This document shows positions 1-4,947 of a DNA stretch of 5,890 nt, one piece after another. This stretch comes from a bacterium. Lineage in GTDB: Bacteria; Actinomycetota; Acidimicrobiia; Acidimicrobiales; CATQHL01. A program made the translations under genes and the position numbers. The stretch is from contig JAPONU010000435.1 in the NCBI GenBank assembly GCA_026713745.1, positions 1-5,890 on the forward strand, given 5' to 3'. Below the pieces are notes generated by a model. The model searched no databases. It was not told where the DNA came from and saw only the letters and a program-made list of their open reading frames with translations. The stretch's first letter is position 1; the number at the start of each line of letters is the position of its first letter.

Positions 1-198
1 GCCGAGGTGGAGAAGATCCTCCACGTGCCGTTGGGCGAGCTCTTGGACCCCGAGATCTACCGCCAAGAGCTCTGGCCCCGCGACGGCACGATGTGGCCGA
101 TCAACTTCTTCGAGGTTCCCGGCGACACCATCTGGGGTGCCACAGCGGCGATCCTCCGGCAACTCCTCATGATCGCCACGGGCGTCGTGGAGGGTTAG
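1..198 (+). CDS. Nudix hydrolase, CoA pyrophosphatase-like (C-terminal fragment)
   Basis: Only the last 65 residues are in the window; the frame is open from the first base and ends at TAG 196-198. The pattern matches the C-terminal end of Nudix hydrolases of the CoA pyrophosphatase (NudL/YeaB-like) group: a segment like VEKILHVPLGELLDPEIYR (the V-P-L-x-x-L-L-D-P motif), a charged stretch, then P-I-N-F-F-E and G-D-T-I-W-G-A-T followed by a leucine-rich final helix. In this family the W-G-x-T segment follows the last beta strand of the Nudix fold. The Nudix box with its catalytic glutamates lies upstream and cannot be inspected, so activity and substrate are unconfirmed. Family members usually hydrolyse CoA or other nucleoside diphosphate derivatives in the cytosol. 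The next gene starts 168 bp downstream, so cotranscription is possible but not indicated. Assignment to the Nudix superfamily is fairly secure; the CoA specificity is an inference. Confidence 0.75.
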   Translation, partial: AEVEKILHVPLGELLDPEIYRQELWPRDGTMWPINFFEVPGDTIWGATAAILRQLLMIATGVVEG

Positions 199-253
199 GA
201 GCCAATCCCGGCGCGCTCTCAATTCGCCGTCCCCGGGCCTCACGCGGTGTTGA

Positions 254-290
254 GTCCTGCCGGCGTGACCCGGCCGGTCGCCGGCTGGGC
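254..290 (+). other. GC-rich hairpin between the Nudix and decarboxylase genes
   Basis: The arms 259-265 (gccggcg) and 279-285 (cgccggc) are perfectly complementary. Positions 268-270 and 276-278 add three pairs beyond a 2-nt bulge, leaving a 5-nt loop, and a few outer pairs (254-257 with 287-290) are possible. It begins about 55 bp after the Nudix stop codon, where a terminator would be expected, but no T-run follows. In DNA this rich in G and C such stems arise easily, so this is a weak terminator candidate. Nothing else in 199-366 is convincing: there is no coding frame and no clear promoter. Confidence 0.25.
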
Positions 291-366
291 GGAATGCTGC
301 TGGCGGTACGCCGATCGAACATCCCGCGGGGTGCCCGGTTGGCCGTCAAGGCGCTAGACATCCCTC

Positions 367-1830
367 ATGGACCCCAGCGAAACCGCAGAGCACGACACCG
401 GCCCGCCGCCACCGGGGGCACCCCACATGACGCCGGAGGAACTGCGGCTGTGGGGTGGGCGCTTCCTGGACTGGGTGGCCGGCTACCACGAGCGGATCGA
501 GGACTTTCCCGTCCTGTCGCAGGTCCGCCCGGGCGAGGTGGCCGCCGGGCTCCCCGACTCACCTCCCGCCGAGCCGGAGGGCTTCGACGCCGTGCTCGGA
601 GACCTCGATCGCGTCATCGTGCCGGGCCTCACGCACTGGCAGGCCCCCGGGTTCTTCGCCTTCTTCCCCACACCGGCCACCGGTCCCGCCATTCTGGGCG
701 ACCTGCTGTCATCGGGCTTGGGGGTGCAGGGCATGCTGTGGGCCAGCAGCCCGGCGTGCACCGAACTCGAGACCCGGGTGATGGACTGGCTGGTGGACCT
801 GTGCGGGCTCCCCCGGCGTTTCCGCAGCGACGGTCCCGGTGGCGGGGTGATCCAGGACTCGGCCTCCAGCTCGGCGCTGTGCGCGCTGGTCGCCGCCAGG
901 GAAAGGGCACTGCGCGGCGTGGCTGGGAGGACGGTCGCCGATCTTGTGGTGTACACGTCCGAGCATGCCCACTCGTCCATCTACAAGAGCGCTCGCATCG
1001 CCGGCTTCGGCGCCGAACGCATCCGCTACGTCGGCAGCGATCCCACGCACGCCATGAGTCCCGAGGCCCTGGCCACCGCCGTCGCCGCCGACCGTGCCGC
1101 GGGCTTGGTGCCGGCTGCGGTGGTCGCCACCGTCGGCACGACCTCCTCTCTGGCGCTCGACCCGGTGGCGCGCCTGGCCGACATCGCCGGCGCCGAGGGC
1201 ATGTGGATCCACGTGGACGGCGCCCTCGCCGGCGCTGCGGCGGTCTGCGCTGAGTTCCGCTTCGTGAACCGGGGCCTCGACGCGGTGGACAGCTACTGCT
1301 TCAACCCGCACAAGTGGCTGCTCACCAACCTGGACTGCACGGCCATGTGGGTTGCCGACCGGCAGTCCCTCACCGATGCCCTCAGTGTCACGCCGGAGTA
1401 CCTGCGCAACCCCGAGAGCGAGAGGGGGACGGTCATCGACTACCGCGACTGGCAGGTGCCGCTGGGGCGCCGCTTCCGCTCGCTGAAGCTGTGGCTGGTA
1501 CTGCGCTGGTACGGGGCGGCCGGCCTGCAGGCCCACATCCGCTCCGGCGTTGCCTGGGCACAGCAGTTCGCCGGCTGGGTGCGCGCCCACCCCGACTTCT
1601 CCCTGGCCGCGCCCGCGCCCCTGAGTCTGGTGTGCTTCCGCCACAGGGGCGGCGACGAGGCCAACCGGCGCGTCCTGGCCGCGGTGAACGATGAGGGGCG
1701 CTTCTACATCACCCACACCGTCCTCGACGGCCAGTACACGCTGCGTCTGTCGGTGGGCGCCGTGGCCACCCGCGCCCACCACGTCGAGGCCGCCTGGGAA
1801 GCCATCACCGCAGCAGCCGCCAACCTCTGA
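367..1830 (+). CDS. PLP-dependent group II decarboxylase (aromatic-L-amino-acid decarboxylase type)
   Basis: A 487-residue cytosolic enzyme predicted to decarboxylate an amino acid to its amine using pyridoxal phosphate. It aligns by eye with animal and plant DOPA/tryptophan decarboxylases along its full length. Landmarks: H-W-Q-A-P at 90-94 and F-F-P-T at 99-102 (substrate side); W-A-S-S-P-A-C-T-E-L-E at 125-135; G-G-G-V-I-Q at 158-163; His202, the PLP-stacking histidine (A-H-S-S); G-T-T at 257-259; H-V-D with Asp284, which pairs with the pyridine nitrogen; N-P-H-K-W with Schiff-base Lys316; Tyr345 (E-Y-L), equivalent to the catalytic-loop tyrosine of decarboxylases; and D-Y-R-D-W-Q-V-P-L-G-R-R-F at 358-370. 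A tyrosine rather than phenylalanine at 345 argues for decarboxylation over aldehyde synthesis. The substrate cannot be read from sequence. The start is uncertain: ATG 367 has no good ribosome site, and Met21 (ATG 427, weak GGGGG 8 nt upstream) is where homologues usually begin. The gene looks monocistronic. Confidence 0.9.
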   Translation: MDPSETAEHDTGPPPPGAPHMTPEELRLWGGRFLDWVAGYHERIEDFPVLSQVRPGEVAAGLPDSPPAEPEGFDAVLGDLDRVIVPGLTHWQAPGFFAFFPTPATGPAILGDLLSSGLGVQGMLWASSPACTELETRVMDWLVDLCGLPRRFRSDGPGGGVIQDSASSSALCALVAARERALRGVAGRTVADLVVYTSEHAHSSIYKSARIAGFGAERIRYVGSDPTHAMSPEALATAVAADRAAGLVPAAVVATVGTTSSLALDPVARLADIAGAEGMWIHVDGALAGAAAVCAEFRFVNRGLDAVDSYCFNPHKWLLTNLDCTAMWVADRQSLTDALSVTPEYLRNPESERGTVIDYRDWQVPLGRRFRSLKLWLVLRWYGAAGLQAHIRSGVAWAQQFAGWVRAHPDFSLAAPAPLSLVCFRHRGGDEANRRVLAAVNDEGRFYITHTVLDGQYTLRLSVGAVATRAHHVEAAWEAITAAAANL

Positions 1831-1852
1831 GCGCGGCTGTCCGGGCGGGGCC

Positions 1853-1931
1853 GGGCGGAGTCCGGGGTGCCGTTCCGCTCCTCCAACGCAGGGCGAAGAG
1901 TCGTCGCGGCCCGGCCCGCCGGACTCCGCCC
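1853..1931. repeat. 13-bp perfect inverted repeat after the decarboxylase gene
   Basis: The arms are gggcggagtccgg (1853-1865) and ccggactccgccc (1919-1931), exact reverse complements separated by 53 nt. The left arm begins 23 nt after the decarboxylase stop. It could be a long-loop terminator, a protein-binding site or a remnant of a small element. There is no T-run after the right arm, so a classic intrinsic terminator is not shown. The match is longer than expected by chance in a region of this size, though the high GC content lowers its significance. Confidence 0.5.
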
Positions 1932-2000
1932 TCGCGCACTTGACCGCCCCGCTCCCCGGCGGGAGGCAACGAACCGAGGGTGGGGGACGCCGGGGGCGAG

Positions 2001-2080
2001 GCCGGATCGATTCCGTAGGCGAGAGCCGGAATCGGCACCGGCGGCCCGCAGCCGGACATCGGAGCGCCGAGGTGGGGGCC
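2001..2080 (+). promoter_or_regulatory. Candidate structured leader of guaB3: two adjoining hairpins
   Basis: The first hairpin pairs gccgg 2001-2005 with ccggc 2038-2042 and, beyond a small internal loop (2006-2007 against 2035-2037), cgattccg 2008-2015 with cggaatcg 2027-2034, leaving an 11-nt loop. The second starts at the very next base: ggccc 2043-2047 pairs with gggcc 2076-2080, enclosing a smaller stem of tcgg 2059-2062 with ccga 2067-2070 around an agcg loop. Two stems abutting without a linker is typical of folded leader RNAs. No known riboswitch family is recognised. Expression as RNA is inferred only, because no promoter was located upstream with confidence. Confidence 0.35.
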
Positions 2081-2081
2081 A

Positions 2082-2130
2082 CAGGGTGCCACTCCCTGGT
2101 CGGCGCGCTGCCTATGCTCCCGCCAGGGAG
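2082..2130 (+). promoter_or_regulatory. Alternative stems that can hide or free the guaB3 ribosome binding site
   Basis: Positions 2092-2099 (ctccctgg) are an exact reverse complement of 2123-2130 (ccagggag), which covers most of the Shine-Dalgarno sequence. Pairing them would bury it in an 8-bp stem with a 23-nt loop, extendable by one G-U pair. The same left arm can instead pair upstream: caggg 2082-2086 with ccctg 2094-2098, 7-nt loop, which would leave the ribosome site open. The two pairings share 2094-2098 and exclude each other, the layout of an anti-anti-SD/anti-SD/SD switch. This is seen as complementarity only; folding and control are inferred. Confidence 0.4.
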
Positions 2131-2131
2131 G
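2125..2131 (+). promoter_or_regulatory. Ribosome binding site of guaB3
   Basis: AGGGAGG lies 7 nt before the GTG at 2139. It is the strongest Shine-Dalgarno sequence in the window and fixes this GTG as the guaB3 start; no in-frame start nearby is better placed. Confidence 0.8.
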
Positions 2132-2138
2132 TGGCGCG

Positions 2139-3302
2139 GTGGCGGACATTGAGATTGGTTTCGGCAAGAGCGGGCGCCGCGCGTACGGGCTCGACGAGAT
2201 CACCATCGTTCCGGCCCGCCGCACGCGTGACCCCGACGACGTCGACATGTCCTGGGAGATCGATGCCTACCGCTTGCCGCTGCCCCTGCTGGGTTCGGCG
2301 ATGGACAGCGTGGTGTCGCCGGAGACTGCCGGGCTAATCGGGCGCCTCGGCGGCATCGGTGTGCTGAACATCGAGGGGCTGTGGACCCGCTACGAGGACC
2401 CCGAGCCGGCATTCGAGACGATCCGGAGCGCGCCCGACGGTGAGGCGACGGCCCGGATGCAGGAGGTCTACGCCGCTCCGGTCATTCCCGAGCTGATCGG
2501 TGAGCGGGTGCGGCAGATGAGGGAGAAGGCCACGCTCGTCAGCGCCGCAGTGACGCCGCAGCGGGCGAGGAAGTTGCTCGACCATCTCGCCTCCGCCGAG
2601 GTCGACCTGCTGGTGATCCAGGGGACGATCGTGACCGCCGAGCACAAGTCCAAAGCGCGCAAGCCGCTCAACCTGAAGAAGGTCGTGCGCGAGCTGCCCA
2701 TGCCCGTCGTCGTGGGCGGGTGCGCCAGCTACGAGGCCGGCTTGCACCTCATGCGGACCGGAGCCTCCGGTGTGCTGGTGGGTGTGGGCCCGGGCGCGGC
2801 ATGTACCTCACGCGGCGTTCTGGGAATCGGCGTTCCCCAGGCGACCGCGATTGCCGACGTGCGTGCCGCGCGCATGCGTCACCTCGACGAGACCGGTGTC
2901 TACGTGCACCTGATCGCCGACGGCGGCATGGCAACAGGTGGTGACATCGCCAAGGCCATCGCCTGCGGGGCCGATGCGGTCATGCTGGGATCGCCGCTGG
3001 CGGCGGCGGCGGAGGCTCCCGGCGGCGGCTACCACTGGGGGATGGCGACGCCGCACCCGGCGCTGCCCCGTGGAGCCCGTGTGCACGTGGGCCGGCGGGG
3101 TTCGCTGGAGGAGATCCTGCTGGGCCCGGCCCGGGAGGCCGACGGGCGCGGCAACCTGTTCGGAGCCCTGTCGACCACGATGGCGGCCAGCGGCCATGCG
3201 ACGTTGAAGGAGCTTCAGAAAGCCGAGGTGATGGTGGCACCGTCGATCGGCACCGAGGGGAAGGCCCTGCAGCGCCACCAGGGCGTGGGCATGGGCCTGT
3301 GA
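2139..3302 (+). CDS. guaB3: GuaB3-family IMP dehydrogenase-related protein
   Basis: A 387-residue TIM-barrel oxidoreductase of the IMP dehydrogenase/GMP reductase superfamily, acting in cytosolic guanine nucleotide metabolism. Visible landmarks: L-G-S-A-M-D-S-V near 51-58 (IMPDH-like P-M-D-S/T-V region), G-G-I-G-V-L-N at 71-77, the active-site loop G-V-G-P-G-A-A-C-T-S-R at 215-225 with catalytic Cys222, I-A-D-G-G-M at 259-264 and G-A-D-A-V-M-L-G-S at 277-285. The CBS pair that normally interrupts the barrel of GuaB (about 480-500 residues) is absent, and the usual Y-R-G-M-G-S signature reads H-V-G-R-R-G-S (316-322). These traits match GuaB3 proteins of Actinobacteria and Cyanobacteria. A cyanobacterial GuaB3 has, to my knowledge, been reported to be an IMP dehydrogenase; for actinobacterial members the reaction is less settled. 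GTG start with AGGGAGG upstream. The stop overlaps the guaA start by 4 bases, which supports a guanine-synthesis role. Confidence 0.9.
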   Translation: MADIEIGFGKSGRRAYGLDEITIVPARRTRDPDDVDMSWEIDAYRLPLPLLGSAMDSVVSPETAGLIGRLGGIGVLNIEGLWTRYEDPEPAFETIRSAPDGEATARMQEVYAAPVIPELIGERVRQMREKATLVSAAVTPQRARKLLDHLASAEVDLLVIQGTIVTAEHKSKARKPLNLKKVVRELPMPVVVGGCASYEAGLHLMRTGASGVLVGVGPGAACTSRGVLGIGVPQATAIADVRAARMRHLDETGVYVHLIADGGMATGGDIAKAIACGADAVMLGSPLAAAAEAPGGGYHWGMATPHPALPRGARVHVGRRGSLEEILLGPAREADGRGNLFGALSTTMAASGHATLKELQKAEVMVAPSIGTEGKALQRHQGVGMGL

Positions 3303-4849
3303 CGGCCCCCGGTGACGCCGCCGGCAGGCCCGGCGGCGTGCTGGTGGTGGACTTCGGTGCCCAGTACGCCCAACTCATCGCCCGCAGAGTGCGCGAGGCG
3401 CGCGTCTACAGCGAGATCGTGCCGCACGACATCAGCGCGGCGCGGGTGCTCGAGCGCCGCCCGGCCGGACTGATCCTCAGCGGCGGACCCGAGTCGGTGC
3501 ACGCCGCCGGCGCCCCCCGACTCCAGCCCGAGATCCTGTCACTGGGGATCCCGGTGCTCGGAATTTGCTACGGCGCGCAACTCTTGGCGCACGAACTCGG
3601 CGGCAAGGTGGACCGCAGCGGTCTGGCGGAGTACGGGCGGGTGGAACTCCACGTGACCGGACCGGGGAAGGTCGTCTCCGCCGATCTCCCGTCGGCCCAG
3701 CAGGTCTGGATGAGCCACCGCGACGCCGTGGTGCGCCCCCCTGAAGGCGCAGCGGTGACCGCCGTCACCGCCGACGCGCCCGCCGCGGCGTTCGAGCATC
3801 CCGCCCGTGGCCTGTTCGGTGTGCAGTTCCATCCTGAGGTGGCGCACACTCCCCACGGCCGGCGAATGCTGGAGAACTTCCTGTACGAGGCGTGCGGCTG
3901 CACCCCGGCGTGGACACCGGACTGCATAGTGGAAGGTTCAATCGCTGCGATCTCCGAGCAGGTTGGCGACGGTCGCGCCGTCTGTGGGCTGTCCGGGGGA
4001 GTCGACTCCGCGGTTGCCGCGGCGCTGGTGCGTCGCGCCATCGGTGACCGCCTCACCTGTGTCTTCGTCGACACCGGGCTCATGCGCGCCGGTGAGGCAG
4101 CCCAGGTGCGCGAGATGTTCGGCGGTGACGGGCTGGTGGTCGTGGACGCCTCGGAGGAGTTCCTGGCGGCACTCGCCGGGGTCTCGGACCCCGAGGCGAA
4201 GCGGCGCATCATCGGCGAACTCTTCGTTCGCGCCTTCGAGCGCGAGGCGAGGGCGCTCGGCGAGGTCGACTACCTCGTGCAGGGAACCCTGTATCCCGAC
4301 GTGATCGAATCCGGCGGCGACGTGGCGGCCCGCATCAAGAGCCACCACAACGTCGGCGGGCTCCCCGAGGACATGCAACTGAAACTCACCGAGCCGCTGC
4401 GGAACCTGTTCAAGGACGAGGTGCGGCTCGTCGGCGAGCAACTGGGCCTTCCCCCCGAGGTGGTGTGGCGGCACCCGTTCCCCGGTCCGGGGCTGGCGGT
4501 GCGCATCGTCGGCGAGGTCACCCCCGAACGGGTCGAGACGGTGCGCGCCGCGGATGCCATCGTGCGGGACGAGATCCGCCGTGCCGGGTTGGATCGAGAG
4601 GTGTGGCAGGTATTGGCCGTATTACTGGAGGTTCGCTCGGTGGGCGTCATGGGCGACGAGCGCACCTACGGTCACCCGATCGTGATCCGGGCTGTGACCA
4701 GCGCCGACGCCATGACCGCCGACTTCGCACGACTTCCCTACGACACCCTGGAGACCATGGCCGGGCGGATCGTGGCCGAGGTCCCCGGCGTCAACAGGGT
4801 CGTCTACGACGTCACGTCCAAGCCCCCCGGCACAATCGAGTGGGAGTGA
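3299..4849 (+). CDS. guaA: GMP synthase (glutamine-hydrolysing)
   Basis: Converts XMP, ATP and glutamine to GMP, the last step of guanine nucleotide synthesis. The 516-residue length is normal and all three parts are present. The class I glutamine amidotransferase (about 14-198) has nucleophile Cys90 in G-I-C-Y-G and the H-x-E pair His178/Glu180 in Q-F-H-P-E. The ATP pyrophosphatase domain (about 205-395) has the P-loop S-G-G-V-D-S at 232-237 and H-H-N-V-G-G-L-P at 349-356. The C-terminal dimerisation domain (about 396-516) has F-P-G-P-G-L-A-V-R at 394-402 and ends in the family-typical S-K-P-P-G-T-I-E-W-E. The GTG start sits in a GTGA overlap with the guaB3 stop and lacks a good ribosome site, so translation probably depends on coupling to guaB3. 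An internal GTG at codon 14 is a less likely start. The final codons form the left end of a 36-bp direct repeat. Confidence 0.97.
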   Translation: MTAPGDAAGRPGGVLVVDFGAQYAQLIARRVREARVYSEIVPHDISAARVLERRPAGLILSGGPESVHAAGAPRLQPEILSLGIPVLGICYGAQLLAHELGGKVDRSGLAEYGRVELHVTGPGKVVSADLPSAQQVWMSHRDAVVRPPEGAAVTAVTADAPAAAFEHPARGLFGVQFHPEVAHTPHGRRMLENFLYEACGCTPAWTPDCIVEGSIAAISEQVGDGRAVCGLSGGVDSAVAAALVRRAIGDRLTCVFVDTGLMRAGEAAQVREMFGGDGLVVVDASEEFLAALAGVSDPEAKRRIIGELFVRAFEREARALGEVDYLVQGTLYPDVIESGGDVAARIKSHHNVGGLPEDMQLKLTEPLRNLFKDEVRLVGEQLGLPPEVVWRHPFPGPGLAVRIVGEVTPERVETVRAADAIVRDEIRRAGLDREVWQVLAVLLEVRSVGVMGDERTYGHPIVIRAVTSADAMTADFARLPYDTLETMAGRIVAEVPGVNRVVYDVTSKPPGTIEWE

Positions 4850-4874
4850 GTTGATCCCCCGTCGCCCGCGTCAG
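4839..4874. repeat. 36-bp direct repeat, copy 1 (guaA 3' end; candidate attL)
   Basis: This copy starts inside the antepenultimate sense codon of guaA, contains the Trp and Glu codons and the TGA stop, and runs 25 bp past the stop. It is identical over 36 bp to copy 2, offset by 73 bp; identity ends at both edges (4838 G against 4911 C; 4875 C against 4948 G). The guaA 3' end is an established insertion site for genomic islands, so an attachment site is the favoured reading. Confidence 0.85.
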
Positions 4875-4911
4875 CGTTGACTTTGCCCTGCGCGGCGTCG
4901 AGGCTGGCGGC

Positions 4912-4947
4912 AGTGGGAGTGAGTTGATCCCCCGTCGCCCGCGTCAG
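4912..4947. repeat. 36-bp direct repeat, copy 2 (candidate attR, overlapping the S1 gene stop)
   Basis: An exact copy of 4839-4874 separated from it by 37 bp (4875-4911). Its right end includes tca 4944-4946, which read on the minus strand is the TGA stop of the S1-repeat gene. The sequence just upstream of this copy, read in the guaA frame, does not resemble the GuaA C-terminus, so the duplication carries only the last codons of guaA. The 37-bp spacer matches nothing I recognise. No canonical T-tailed terminator is seen in this convergent intergenic region. Confidence 0.85.

Larger units (their letters stand above)
1831..2138. other. 308-bp non-coding region upstream of guaB3
   Basis: No plausible gene is seen here: the open frames crossing it have arginine/proline/glycine-rich, low-complexity translations typical of GC-rich shadow frames. 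In order it holds a G-tract cluster just after the decarboxylase stop (1843-1867), a 13-bp inverted repeat (1853-1865 with 1919-1931), an isolated -35-like TTGACC (1940-1945) without a convincing -10 partner, two adjoining hairpins (2001-2042 and 2043-2080), and the guaB3 ribosome binding site inside another potential stem. No known riboswitch consensus was recognised. A promoter for guaB3-guaA must lie here unless transcription reads through from the decarboxylase, but its position is not resolved. Confidence 0.6.

Noticed and set aside
355..361. TAGACAT just before ATG 367 as the -10 of a leaderless decarboxylase transcript
   Set aside because: The spacing to the ATG suits leaderless expression, but the match to TANNNT is imperfect and no -35 lies at the proper distance; family alignment also leaves Met21 as a possible start.
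93..1253. A 386-codon plus-strand frame overlapping the Nudix and decarboxylase genes
   Set aside because: It is extremely Arg/Gly/Pro-rich and out of frame with two recognisable genes; a compositional artefact.
1940..1945. TTGACC as a -35 element for the guaB3 leader
   Set aside because: It is a good match to TTGACA, but nothing like TANNNT occurs 16-19 bp downstream. Kept only as a hint of where a promoter might be.
709..2082. A 457-codon open frame on the minus strand opposite the decarboxylase
   Set aside because: It lies antisense to a clearly conserved protein, its translation is low-complexity and Gly/Arg/Pro-rich, and it resembles no family; it is typical of shadow frames in GC-rich DNA.
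2113..2118. TATGCT as a -10 box for guaB3
   Set aside because: The start of transcription would fall on the Shine-Dalgarno itself, leaving a leader of about 14 nt, and no -35 is seen at the right distance. If it proved real, it would refute the leader-RNA proposal.
1831..2138. Known RNA classes (purine riboswitch, SRP RNA, RNase P RNA, tmRNA)
   Set aside because: None of their conserved core sequences was found on reading either strand.
2114..2152. A 12-codon ATG leader peptide overlapping the guaB3 start
   Set aside because: It has no ribosome binding site and a Gly/Arg/Pro composition expected by chance; nothing suggests attenuation.
4839..4947. Repeat-spacer-repeat of 36-37-36 bp, the dimensions of a minimal CRISPR array
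   Set aside because: Copy 1 is partly guaA coding sequence constrained by the conserved GuaA C-terminus, there are only two copies, and no cas gene is in the window. The attachment-site reading explains the overlap with guaA better.
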